NCBI RefSeq assembly: GCF_904849725.1 | Contig: NC_058519.1 | Span: 182,455,703-182,519,702, forward strand | DNA: 64,000 nt | Direction: 5' to 3' | Origin: Hordeum vulgare subsp. vulgare | Lineage: Eukaryota; Streptophyta; Magnoliopsida; Poales; Poaceae | In this document: positions 22,587 to 33,951 of the stretch, in pieces | Layout of the letters: every line of letters starts with the position of its first letter | Numbering within the stretch: position 1 is the first letter of the stretch | Position numbers and translations under genes: made by a program | The notes under the pieces: generated by a model | Databases searched by the model: none | Told to the model about the DNA's origin: nothing | The model's input: only the letters and a program-made list of their open reading frames with translations

Positions 22587-25500
22587 TGTAGCGACCCGAC
22601 TCAAGACGAGTCAAGCCTCTGTGTTTCTGTGCCATCCCTGGATCATATGCTGGCACACACAGTACATCAATGTATATATCAAAGTGCAATCACATGTAAA
22701 TAGCGTAAAACTAATATATACCTTAAATATCCTAGCGGAAGCGGTCAAGGGAGTGGAATCCCAATAAACACCAATGGAAAGTTGAGTGTAGACCGTAACC
22801 CTGAATCGTACTCTTACTCGTCGAAGAAAAATATCTGCAACATAAGACGTTGCAGCCGTGTAGGTCAGCATATTGAATATGCCGGCAAGTCACATAAGAG
22901 AGGGGTGAAAAGTAATCATCTATACTGTATGCATATATGGCAGGTGGGGCCATAAGTTTTTAGCGAAAAGCAAGTTTTCTCCTACATCAAGAGAGGGATA
23001 AAAGCAAAATGTTACTACATTGTTGGTTGTTAACGAGATGGTTCCGCCAACCAGTTCTCGTACCCGAGTTGTCAATAATTACCCTCATCAAATATATTTT
23101 AGTGGTGTTGAGAAATCCAGATAACTTCAGTTCCTTTGACTCAAGTTGTCCATGACTGTGGAGATGGCTAATCGATTAGGTTTGAGTACTCTGCAGAGTT
23201 TTGCACACGTTCCCCACAAGATTTGATCGCCTCCGTGTATGTCCTCGCACTTCAGGGTGTTTGAAGACCGGATGATCAAAACATGGTCTTTCAACGGGTC
23301 CCTCTGAATCCCTGTCGGTGCCCATCCATTCCTACCGTTCTTCTACATCTGCTAGCACCGCCTGTCCATAGTCGCCGCGTTGTCCAACCAAGCCAGAGCC
23401 CATAATGACTTGTGGTTGTGCAGGTAAGCCTTGGGTCTTGAAAATATCCGTCCGTCTCTTTGTACCTGGGTGAAGCTTTCCGCAGGATGACATGGCCTCT
23501 CCGGCATCCCGGGCATCCACTGGGTTCTCCAGGGAGCCGATCAACCGTCCTTCACCCAGTGTTGCATTGCGTCTGAGGTCTTGAAAATCTTGTCTTAGTC
23601 CGGTCTTGATTATTTAGTCAACCTCGCATCACTCGTGGTATACACTCAACCGATAACCCGTCTACTTAAGCATAGCAAATATAACATTGTCGTCCCGGGG
23701 CCAAGTATCGGGGTGTTGTGTTCCTACCACATGATACTACATCTTATGCTAAAGTTTCCAAGTACCTAGGCAGCATGCAAATTGGGCATAGGAGGGTAGA
23801 ACTACGATGCATAAAACATAGGTGATAGTATGATCAAAGTGACTTGCTTGGTGATGTTGACGAAGAAGAATTTCTCGAGAAAATAACTTGATAGACTACT
23901 CGTCACTCTCCGATGAAATCTATATAACAAACATATCATTCACATAAGCACTCATACTAGCAATCATTCTATCAATCAAAACAAAAGAGGGAGCGAATAG
24001 AAATCCGAAAGAACTTCAAATAAGACTAGGGAGTTTTCTACTACGTCAAACACTAAATAGTTTTGTCTAACAGAAAATAATAACAAGGAACTAATATATA
24101 AATCTAACTAAGATAAAATAATGTATTTTTCACAAAACTTTTTGAGAATATTCCCAAACGGGATTTGAAACAACGGTGAAAACATTTGCACGTTACTACG
24201 GAACTAGAATTGATTTCATGAAATCAAATAAAAATAAAATAACAACTTGTTGCAAAACTACTGTTAACTAACATAAACAAAACAATAGTAATCTTTCTGA
24301 AATAATAAAGAAAGTATTTTAAAACAAAAGTAGAAAAAGAATTAGCCGAAATCCTAAAAGCGGTGAAACAGAAATTGTTTCACGTGAAATAATGAGTTAA
24401 TTTACTCAAACAAATCTCAACTTTTTACCAGTTATAAATAGGATCACGAGTGATCAGTACCAAAAGGAATCAAATTAAAACCTATTTTTAAACTCCTGGA
24501 ATAGGCAAAACAAGGTTTAAACTAAATCTGATCTAACTTATTTTTAAAAACTTCAAACATAGGCAAATTATATGTTTTTAAAAACTACAGGAAATTTTTG
24601 AGCTACTGGAAAAAGAATAAAATGTCATTGGACTTTGGGATAAAACGTTGTGGCAAAAACAAGATTGAAAGTTGCTATTTTTGCTATTTTTGACAGAAAA
24701 ATTGCAGCTAACTAGTACTAACAAAGGGGTACACGTGGCAGGTTGTGATAGGCTGCGAAGAACGTTTGTTTCATGGTTTGGAGCAAACGTCCTAAGGCTA
24801 GCAAAACTACTGGCTTAATCTTAAGTGAACAAAAGAACCGTTGGTTTTCTGATTTAGACCGAAGGGTTACGTTAGATCAGATCTAATCTCAGCCCTATAG
24901 TTAAGATCCAACGGTTAAAAAAAACAAAAAGAGAAAGCAACAGAGAGGGGAGGGCTACCTTGGCTGACCGTGGCTACTCCGGCGGGAGAGGATGGCCGGC
25001 GAGGGGAGGGAGTCTCCGGGGCGGTGGGGATGGGGCGGCGGCGGCGGGGCAGTACTCCTCCTCCTCGGGGGGAGGCGCTCGGGGAGAGGGGGCTCGGGCG
25101 GCGGCTCCTGGAGGCGGGCTAGACGTGGTGCAGCTCGCTGCTGCTGCTGCTCCGGCGAGCGGGCGGCGAGGGGACGGGGTGGGGTGGCGGCGAGGGTACT
25201 CCTCCTCGGGGTGAGGCTCGGGAGCGGGGTGAGAGGGCTCGGGGAGCGGAGAGGGGGCTCCGGGGGGTGCTGGGGCTGCTCCTGGAGGGGTGTAGACGGG
25301 GGTGGCAGAAACTTGCACCGGCGGGCGGCAGTGGCGAGGTGGCTAGGGGCGGCGGCGGCACGGGGTAGGGTTGGGAACGGGGTCGGTGGAGGGTTGGGGT
25401 GCTTATATAGGCCATGGGGAGGGGAGCTATGGAAGGGAGAGGGAGTACTCGGGGTAGGAAATCGCGGCTGGGAGGAGGTGCTCGGTCTCGGTCTACAGAG

Positions 25501-26350
25501 GAAAGGAAAGAGAGGGGGGAAGGAGAAGAAGGGTGGCGTGGGGAGAGGGTTCGGGTGGGACCCGCAGGTAAGTGAGAGGGAGGAGGGAAAATTGGGGAGG
25601 GTGGCCGGCTTGTAGGGGATCTGGGATCCCAGGGAAAAGGGGTTCGGCCCAGCTGGCTATCTAGCGCCCGGCGGCGGCTGTGGTTAGAAAAAAAATAACC
25701 CTTTCCTTTTCTATAACTTTTCCAAAACAGAAAAAGCTAAAAAAAGAAAATAAATCAAAATATCTATATATGGTATTATATATAAAAAAAATCATAAAAA
25801 TAAATCTCTACCCGAATAACATTTTTAAATCCAAAATAAAAACTTTTAAAAAATGTTTTTTTTCAGAAATTCCCAATTTGCTTTATTTCTTTTTGCAATT
25901 ATTTTTTGCAAAAGAACTTTGGGTTTTCTTGGCTCCAACATTTCAAAAATTGCCCGCACTTTTGGAGTGTCATATTCCTCCGCTCTCTCTCTTGCGTGCA
26001 AGAGAGTTTTCTCCGGGCTTTTCTCGCGCGATGGAAATGCAAAACAAAAGACGAAAAAATTTCCCGGCATTTCTTGCACGAAGAAAACGAATGAAAATGC
26101 AAAAGAATTCAATGCAAATATCTGCGTTCAAATTCTTTATAATTGAAGAAGTCATGTCATCTTCTCTCTTGGCTTTTAAAAGCTTGAATTTGAATTCACC
26201 GGAGAAGGGGAAAGTCATTTTATTCCCTCTCATTCAAAAGTTTCGAAAAGTTTCAAATTTCACACAAGTTTCAGTCACTCAGCAAACAAACAAACAATCA
26301 ATCTAATAATTATATTAACATTCCAAAATTTATAATTTTGGGATGTTACA
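22587..26350 (-). repeat. Right (5') LTR of the gag-only element, 3764 bp
   Basis: Direct copy of 15637-19394 with a few percent substitutions and small indels. A minus-strand TATA box (TATATAAGC) is at 25402-25410, so the element's transcript should start near 25370. Confidence 0.9.
25402..25410 (-). promoter_or_regulatory. TATA box of the 5' LTR promoter
   Basis: CTATATAAGC on the minus strand, conserved in both LTRs (18446-18454). It lies at the downstream edge of the GC-rich block, which would form the start of the transcribed leader. Confidence 0.6.
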
Positions 26351-26355
26351 TTACT
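26351..26355. repeat. Target-site duplication TTACT (right)
   Basis: Perfect match to 15632-15636, marking where the gag-only element entered the gag/protease junction of the Tat-like element. Confidence 0.9.
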
Positions 26356-28645
26356 TCAGGGGAAACTTCTTTTGGCCCTCATTATTCGGCCAACGAGGAT
26401 CTTCATCATCCTCGCTGCGTAGCATTTTGGCCTCGTCTTCGGCCATGCTTTTACCAGCCGCTTTGACCACCCAACAATTACGGTTCGTGTGCATAGCAGT
26501 CTTATCTGGAGTGCCATGTATCTAACAGGGCCTCTCGAGTATTTTATCGAGCATGGTCGGCCCATCCCAATTTCCCTTGAAAGGTTTCTTCTTGGGTACA
26601 AGCCTGGAATTTCTAAATCTGGCATTAACCGCCATGTCATCGGGTTCACCGTCGTTGTGCCGATGATTGTTTTTGGTGTGTCGTGGCTTTCCATTGCTAT
26701 CTCGGTATGTAGAAGTGCGAGGGTTCGAGGGAGGGTTATTCTATCGAGCCAACCAAGTATCCTCACCCACACAATGGCGGGTCATGAGGGAGGTGAGGGT
26801 GGCCATTGTCCTCGACCATTCTTGTCCAAGTGTCTGAGCGAGCCATTCATCATGTATATTGTCGCAGAAGGAAGCTAATGCCTGAGCGTCCGGACAGTCA
26901 ACAATCTGGTTTTTATTTGTGAGGAATCTGTTCCAGAATTGTCGGGATGACTCATCGAGCTGCTGGATTATGTGGCTTAAGTCATCGAACGCATGTGGCC
27001 GAACATAAGTGCATTGAAAGTTGTCCCGAAGGGCATCTTCAATGTCCTCCCGACTCCCGATAGAGTTTTCTAGGAGGCTGTTCAGCCAGTGCCTAAGCGG
27101 GCCTTTGAGCTTAAGCCGTAAGTACTTGATGGCGTGGAAATTATCTCCATGGGACATGTGAATATGAAGGAGGAAATCCTTGATCCAGACAGCCGGATCT
27201 GTCGTGTCGTTGTACTATTCTATATTTACGGGTTTAAACCCTTCGGGGAACTGATGCCGCATTACCTCGTTTGTGATGCACACTCGGTGAGGGGATTCCC
27301 TTTTCCGGGTTGTGTCATTCTAGAGATCAATCGATATTCTATCGTGTTGTTCGTCACGAAATCCATCGTTCTAGTTGGGACGAGCTTGGTATCTGTTCTG
27401 TCTTGCGGGAGTGCGACTTCCTGATCCATAAATGGATCTAGTTTGATCTGATTCAGAATTAATTTTCTGGCGTAGATCATATCAGTCTTTGGTTTGAACC
27501 AATTCCTTTTGCTTGTCCTGTCCTCGAGGAGGATGGTCTATTTGATCATATTGGGTGAATCTTTGTGGTGAGGTATCCAAGGCCTTGTCTTCAAATTTTG
27601 GTAACAGGCGTCAACGGGGGTAACTCCTGGTTTGACCTTGTCGCTCTTGTGTGTAGCCTTCTTTAGCCGCCAAGACTTTGGTCCATATTTCATTAATGGA
27701 GTCTTGTTCGTCTTTGAGCTATCTCTGCTTTAGCTTAAGGCTCCGAGCAGTGGCGATGAGGTGTTGCCTGAACACTTCCTGATCAGTTGGGTCTTCGGGG
27801 ACAATAAAGTCTTTGGCTCCTAGGCTCTCATCCTCTTCGATTGGAGGGACATAGTTGCTGTCTTCGGAGTCATCGAGATCTCCAGGTTGGTGTGTATCCA
27901 TGTATCCTGGTAAGTCGGGGTTATATGCGGGATCTGAAGGTTTTGGGATTCAACAAGATATTCCATATCCTTGGGATCTATGTTTTCCCGTGTGCCTGCA
28001 TTACTTTCTTGCCCTTACAAGCTTTAGCCTTTTTGCGCTGGCGGCGGCCTTCGACATGTTCATTGCCGCTATTTTTTGATCGGGTGTTGTCATCGGTTTT
28101 TCCTGTATCACCTTTATCCTTGGGGGTATCCACCATATAGACATTGTACATGGAGGTGGCGGTCCATCGTCCTGTGATGGGAGGGTCTAGTGATTGAATA
28201 GCCATGTCCATGTCTTTGGCTTCTTTAGAAGACAAGTCTAACAAATCGGTAGGATCTTCGATGGTGGCAACGAAGTGGGTGGTGGGTGGGTAATAAAGTT
28301 CCCTGCACCTAGCTCCAGGGCCGGAAAGGTTGTGCGTCAGAGAACGCTCGTCCAAATAGTCATCGGTTCATGCTTGGGTCTTAGTCTCATTCACCATGAG
28401 AGGTCCGCCGAACTGGCAATTGGAGCCCTGATGGAACCGTATTCCGAGGCTCCGGTGTAGGAAGTGTGTTCGGGCAAGATGTCCCTCGTTCCCTTGAATT
28501 CCATAGCCGGATCTTGACTCGAGGCCGAATCAAGGTCAAAATCTATTCCAGACTCGAAGTCTAGAATAGGTTCTGAAGTTAAAGCTTCAGGTTTCCGAGG
28601 TTTTCGGACACTGCCGGAACCTCGAAAAATATCAGGCCGCCCCAC
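26356..28645 (-). pseudogene. gag of the Tat-like element, decayed
   Basis: Open minus-strand fragments at 28645-28391, 28355-27978, 27901-27719 and 27157-26741 follow in order. The last has a typical gypsy Gag capsid region (LRLKLKGPLRHWLNSL, QFWNRFLTNKNQIVD). Downstream (about 26520-26356, other frame) lies a segment with an HTNRNCWVVK-like stretch that normally leads into protease. The N-terminal portions contain the acidic and Lys-rich linkers usual in this lineage. Continuity resumes at 15632 beyond the nested insertion. Several frameshifts and stops, and no complete zinc knuckle in frame, mean this gag is dead. Confidence 0.7.
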
Positions 28646-28845
28646 GCGTTGGCAACGAATTCCAACTTGCCGAACTTAAATTCCTAACCCGGAGTGACCC
28701 CATCGATCTGATGATGACCCGCCTTGAAGTGCGAGGTACTGCTGAAAGCAGATGATTGGCCGGAGATGAAGATATCTCTGGACTTAGCGCTATTGCTGGT
28801 GACTAAGCAAGCTATCGAGCCTTTTTGCAATCTCACATTGGAGCT

Positions 28846-28862
28846 CTCAATGAAAGAACCAA
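28846..28862 (-). promoter_or_regulatory. Presumed primer-binding region of the Tat-like element
   Basis: The minus strand directly after the 5' LTR reads TTGGTTCTTTCATTGAG. The position is right for a PBS; I cannot match it to a specific tRNA with confidence. Confidence 0.45.
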
Positions 28863-29328
28863 TGTCGATGTCAAAACTTGTTGATCTCGAGTAGGGGTCC
28901 GAAGTAAGGATCCAGGGTCGATGGGTAACAAGAGACGATGAAGACGTTGTTTTATCTAGGTTCGGGCCCTCTTGGTGGAGGTAAAACCCTACGCCCTGCT
29001 CTTGTTGTTATTGATGAGGAAGTACAGAGTATATAGTTGATCTACGACGAGATCGATGTTGTGGTTTAAACCCTAATCGTAATGAGCTTGATGTGTCCTA
29101 CGATATATGACCCCTGGCTTATATAGACACTTGGGTTGTCAGAGTTTACGCAAAGTAGGTTACAACAGATAAGGAATATGCCGATGACTATATCTCCTTG
29201 GATTGCACGCCAAGTCTTCGTAAGAGTCCATCTCAAATCCAACACTTATGCCAATGGTCGAACAGGACAGATAGTCTGGCCCATAAGGAAAGGTGGGTGG
29301 CCCAAGGACCCCTAATCCTGGACTCCTG
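28863..29328 (-). repeat. Right (5') LTR of the Tat-like element, about 466 bp
   Basis: Starts TGTCGATGTCAAAAC and ends ...GGACTCCTGA on the plus strand, matching the left LTR. A TATA box (CTATATAAGCC on the minus strand, about 29117-29127) is present. It is followed on its outer side by GTAGCCCCCGAA, the PPT that should lie inside a 3' LTR. Confidence 0.8.
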
Positions 29329-29463
29329 AGTAGCCCCCGAACTGGCCTCCAATGTTGAAACCATTAACCTACGGCTGCTTCATATACATAGAGTCTTCGG
29401 CTTGCGAGTCGATTTCCCCTTCCTTTAATCATCGATAGTTCGACTGCCAATGACCTTCCTTCC

Positions 29464-29466
<3 letters not shown>
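29329..29466 (-). mobile_element. Remnant of a second Tat-like copy (PPT and 3' internal end)
   Basis: GTAGCCCCCGAA..GGCCTCCAATG and the following bases match the internal side of the left LTR (9909 onward), with a deletion in between. The LTR at 28863 therefore also served as the 3' LTR of another element, or was produced by recombination between two. Confidence 0.65.

Positions 29467-29524
<58 letters not shown>
29467..29524. repeat. (AT)29 microsatellite
   Basis: Fifty-eight bases of uninterrupted AT repeat, ending the Tat-like remnant. Confidence 0.97.
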
Positions 29525-29526
<2 letters not shown>

Positions 29527-29625
29527 CAAGTTTTATCTTCCACCGGTGGTAGTTACCACTAGTTGCGTTTTGTATGTTGTATGTAGTGTCTATCAAATCG
29601 GAGAGTACGTACGCATAGTATGTAG
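29525..29625. other. Short unassigned spacer between microsatellite and MITE
   Basis: Contains two small palindromes (CCACCGGTGG and TGGTAGTTACCA). Nothing else is recognised. Confidence 0.4.
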
Positions 29626-29627
29626 TA

Positions 29628-29750
29628 CTCCCCCATCTTAAAATTATTGTCTTAGTCTTGTCTAGATATGAATCTATCTAGACATGTTTTGGTATTTAGA
29701 TACATCCATTTTTAGACAAACCTATGACAATAATTTTGGGACGGAGGGAG
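29628..29750. mobile_element. Stowaway MITE, 123 bp, TA target duplication
   Basis: The left end CTCCCCCATCTTAAAATTATTGTC and the right end, the complement of CTCCCTCCGTCCCAAAATTATTG, are imperfect inverted terminal repeats of the Stowaway type; TA flanks both sides (29626-29627 and 29751-29752). The whole element folds into a long hairpin. It has no coding capacity and is moved by Tc1/mariner transposases. Confidence 0.93.
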
Positions 29751-29752
29751 TA

Positions 29753-29930
29753 TATAATAATGTTTAGGTAGTATATATACTATTTTTTGGTAGTATGTAT
29801 CATATTTTGTGTATGTTCTTTTTTACGTACAAAAATATATGTATTTCACAAATATAATAAAAACTATGGGCGAACTTGTAATTTTTTCATGTAACTCACT
29901 TTGAAAAATCTTATATATAATATATAATCA
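29753..29930. other. AT-rich gap before the chromovirus LTR
   Basis: No ORF or recognised repeat. It ends with AATCA, which would be the left target-site duplication of the next element; its partner is outside the window. Confidence 0.4.
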
Positions 29931-32900
29931 AGTCGGGACCCCGATCCTAAGACATAGGAATCCAGCCTGTAACACATCGCATCTCTTTGCGATTTCACGC
30001 ACGGTTATCCCCACGGCTGCAGCCTTACATTAGCCGAGACCGTTTGCGCCTTTTCACTCGCGTATGCAATTGTGTCGCTAGCAATCCACTGTCAAAGAAC
30101 CCGGATCGACATGTCTAGTCATAAACTAAAGTGGAAGTTCCGTAAAGGGACATGCATACATGACCCAGCAAAGCAGGTGTCGGTCATCAACGAATGTAGA
30201 TGAGTCGTAGCAAGCTATAATGACTCGAGTACATACGCGTGACATTTCCCAAAGGGACAGACACAATATCTAAGAAGGACACATGCCGGTCAACCAATGT
30301 GTCCGGAGAAGTAGCGAACTACCATGGCTCGATGGAATCACAAAGGGGCATTTCTCGTAAGGAGTGCTACTAAGGCATACGACTAGGTAATCGAACCCCA
30401 TACAGATCAAGTACAACACACGTACGCATGGCATACCGATATGTATAGATACATCGATGGCATCACAACATAACCATAAACATACAAACTTTATTTAGAA
30501 GGCTCGAAAGAGCCTCACACATAATATTACACAGATAGGGGTCTCACGACCCATCATCATATTTCATATGCACAAGTTTACAAACCAGCGGAAGAGTAAA
30601 ACTGTCTGAGTACAGACAGATGGAAAGATAAAGGCACATGGCCTGATTATCTACAGACCCATCCTAGGGCCAGATCGTAGCTGGGATACCAGCACTCGTC
30701 GTCGTCGATGTCTAGGTAGAACCCTCCATTAGGGTCATTAACAACCTCTGCAACAAATTATTAAGCAAACATGAGTACAAAAGTACTCAGCAATACTTTA
30801 GGATAATCTATCTACTCATGCAATGTATCAACAAGGAGTTGTGGGGTTTCATGCGGAAAGCCAGCATTTCACTCTTGGCTAGACAACTTGCATTTTTAAA
30901 TAGTTTTGACAACTATATTTCTCGCACACGAGTCCACTAACACCACAACAATACTCCATCGTGGAATCATTCCGTCTCCCTACGGAAATGTCGTCCACGA
31001 CACTCACGCTTATCTTGACAATTTTATGAGTAGCCATTATAGGTATCTATGAACAACATATGTTTCCAAGTAGTCCATATCCGCGGACGCGGCTATTCGA
31101 ATAGAACATAACCCTGCAGGGGTGTACTTCTTCACACACGCTCTCGCCACTTATCGCCATGTGCACGTCATGCACCTCGGCAACCTTCAAGCGAAAGCCC
31201 AGCGAGGGAGTCGGCCAGGACCGTTAACCACACTAATACTTAGTCCAGGTTTATCGCCTATCTAAGGGTAACCAGCACGGAAGTCCGGCCGAAGTTTCCG
31301 CCACGGCCCCAAATGATGTGCGCAGGGTTCCCAAGCCCACCATCCGGGTGCCACTTGGTACACCGTGCCACTGCCTACCGCATCATAGCGCACCTCTAAG
31401 GTCAGCGCTACGCACGGCCTCCAGCATGACTATAAACACCAAAAACTACTTGCAACTCCTGGACCGAGTACTAAGCGATTAATAAGTCGAGAGGGTCAAT
31501 TAAGTATCCCAACGTGTGGTAGTAACTAGTCTTGGAATACATACACGGAACTCAGGTCCTAAGGACGGTTCCAATGAAACAACCCGCCATGTACTCCTAC
31601 ATAGCCTTTCACCGGTACCTTTACGAAATTAGGTTCAACACACGACCTTTACCAACTGATCACATTCTCGTGATCCTGTTCATCACCCAAATGACAGACC
31701 ATACACAACTCTAAGGATAGCATGCATAGCAGAATAAGACACATCATGGCTCAAGCATCTACCAGGTATGCCAGATTGCAAGGTTCAGCTATTTACTGTG
31801 ACAGGGACAAGTCATGCAAAGGAAGTGGGTTCAACTAACGTGGTAAAAGCATTGAAAGCATTTTGACCTAATGCAATAAATAAGAGCAGGAGCGAGAACA
31901 TGGGATTTATCGGGATGATGAAAATGGTTGCTTGCCTTGTTGCTCAGCAGAGGGGTGATATCCGTCAGTCGGATAATCAGACGTATCCGGAGGGACGGAG
32001 ACTATCGGAATAACAACAATCAATCAATATCAAACATGTGCAACAAAATATTGCATGAAATGCAATGTAGCATGGTTTGAGATGACTAGCAGAACCCTTT
32101 GGGTGATCTTGATTTGAAATCATAATTCAAATATCATTTGAATTATAATTTAGCAAATTCTTTTAATTGATTTAACCTGATGCTATTTCATAACTTTGTT
32201 TTTCATGCATGAAAATAGCACCATTGGATTCCTTGAATTTTTCTAATCCTTTTACATATATTATTTGTCAAATTTGGAGTTATATTCAATTTTCTATGAA
32301 TTTCCAAAGTTTTGAACTTATTCTGGAATTGTTTTTAAACAGAAAAGTCTTTATTGCATCAGCATGACATCAGCAGGTCAATCTGGCCGTTGAAAGTCAA
32401 ACCTGACCAGTGGGACCCATTGGTCAGTGACTCTGGCCAGTTTTTAGTTAAGTTTAAACTTAAATAGGTATTTAACAGTGCTGGACCCACATGTTAGTGA
32501 CTGTTTAGGTTTTTAATTAATTAATTATTTTTATTGACGTAATCTTAATTAGCCAGCGGGCTGGACCCACCTGTCATAAGCTCAAGGGGTCTGATCCACC
32601 GGCGGCGAGGTCGATCTCACCGGCGATGAGCCTCCGGCGACCATCAGAACGGTGGAGGGGCTCAGAAATGCATCTTCGATGATCTAACTTCACGCGGAGG
32701 GCACCAAACGAACGACACTTCACCCGCGGCTCCTTTTTTGCATGCAACAGGGGATGAAATGGCCGGAGCTGACGCCGGCGACGAGCTTGGCGGCGGCCGA
32801 AGCTCGGGCATCATCGGGGTCATCGAAACAGAGGGCATCACGCACGGCACTGGGCTCCTACAGCATGTACGCGACGCTCTGAAGCCATTGGTGGCCTCAG

Positions 32901-33951
32901 AATGACCAGCCGATCACCGGAGAGCTACCGGCGACGAGGTCCCGTGACGGATCTCGTCGGGCTCTGGTGGAATCGTGGCGGATCGTCGAACTTGGGGGAA
33001 AGAACCCTCAATTCACGGGGAGTGCAGAGGCGTCGAGAGTGGGCTCGCGGATGGCCTAAGGAGGGAGAACGACGGCGGCAAGCTCCGGTTACCCGAGGAG
33101 GAAGATGACGGCGTCACGACGTCTCAGGGGTTCTTGGCGTCAGCGACTAGCTGGAGAGCTTCAGGTAGCGAAGGAGAAGCTAACGAGCAGCTTAGGAGAG
33201 AGGGAGAGGGGCTGGAGCGACGGCGAGCTTGAGCTCAAGCTTCGGTCATGGGGGCCAAGAGAGAGAGAGAGAAAAGGGGCGAATGGCGAGGGGATGAGCA
33301 CGGGGAGACCTCGGGGAGCTTATCCCCATTCGCGCCAGCGCGATACGGTGGCCAGGCAGGCAGGAAGCTGCGTGGGCGCGCCGGGGAACATGGCGGCCAC
33401 CTCCTGCTCCGACTGGCAAGAGGACGACGACAGGGAAAAGTGGGCTGGGCCTCAGGTGAGCGACAGGTAAGCTTCTTCCCATTTTCTTCTTTTCTGTTTT
33501 CTATTTATTCTTTCTGACATTTGTTTTGTTTTATCTTTGGCTCCAAACTATTCCTAAAATATTTTGAAAAATACTAGAGTGTTAGTTGGAATATTTCCAA
33601 CCACTCATAAAGTTTTCAACATTTTTGTAAACTTTGAATTATTTGAAATCAAATATATAATTGATTTGAGTAGCTTTTAGCTTAAATTTCAAATGCCAAA
33701 AGTATTTTGAAAATAGGTTTCATTTGTGATATCTTGTTTTCTATATTTATCAGAAAAGATGAACTTTTCTAATGGCCATTTTGGATTCATTGATTTTGAC
33801 AAGGGTTGGATTTCTGTTGAATAAGGAGTGGCTAGGGTTTTGCTTTGGATTTCACCACTTCATTTGGGTTTATTTCTATTTCTTGAATGCAACGAAAGAA
33901 GACATGAGCACAAGTTGTTGAACCCTAACAGGGAATACTAGGGATGTGACA
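29931..33951 (-). repeat. Left (3') LTR of the chromovirus, about 4021 bp
   Basis: Its first bases are AGTCGGGACCCCGATCC (TG mutated to AG compared with 39973) and it ends GGGATGTGACA. It has a GC-rich zone (32590-33440) and A/T-rich flanks. Uninterrupted, it is the reference for reconstructing the order of the split right LTR. No genes are within; short frames in the GC-rich zone are low-complexity. Confidence 0.88.

Larger units (their letters stand above)
15637..26350 (-). mobile_element. Gag-only non-autonomous LTR retrotransposon (10.7 kb) nested in the Tat-like element
   Basis: Two direct repeats (15637-19394 and 22587-26350) have ends TGTAGCGACC...GGGATGTTACA and are flanked by a perfect TTACT duplication. 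The primer-binding site TGGTATCAGAGC on the minus strand next to the right LTR shows that transcription runs right to left. The 3.2-kb internal part encodes a zinc-knuckle Gag and a second ORF, with no protease, RT or integrase. LTR ends and the PPT-adjacent palindrome resemble those of the chromovirus at 29931, which suggests a trans-mobilised relative. By eye about 14 substitutions separate the first ~600 bases of the two LTRs, suggesting insertion within roughly the last million years if the usual grass LTR rate applies. Confidence 0.92.
9203..29328 (-). mobile_element. Tat-like gypsy element lacking RT/IN, split by a nested insertion
   Basis: Read on the minus strand the order is: right LTR (28863-29328), primer-site region, gag (28645-26356), a nested element (26350-15637), gag end and protease (15632-15060), non-coding DNA, a gene on the opposite strand (10458-13666), a PPT (CGGGGGCTAC, 9918-9909) and a left LTR region (9908-9203). 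LTR ends are TGAGGGAGTCC and TTTTGACATCGACA. The antisense gene near the 3' end is characteristic of the Tat lineage (Grande-type). No RT, RNase H or integrase is recognisable, so the copy, or its family, is non-autonomous. The outer boundaries are unusual: the left LTR is doubled and internal-type sequence lies outside the right LTR. Confidence 0.75.

Noticed and set aside
15637..26350. Duplicated gene region (two 3.76-kb copies)
   Set aside because: The ends, PBS, target duplication and Gag between them show that the copies are LTRs of one element.
29450..29641. ORF with (Tyr-Ile)n
   Set aside because: Translation of the AT microsatellite.
33105..33517. Arg/Gly-rich ORFs in the GC-rich zone of the chromovirus LTR
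   Set aside because: Not conserved in the right LTR and low complexity.
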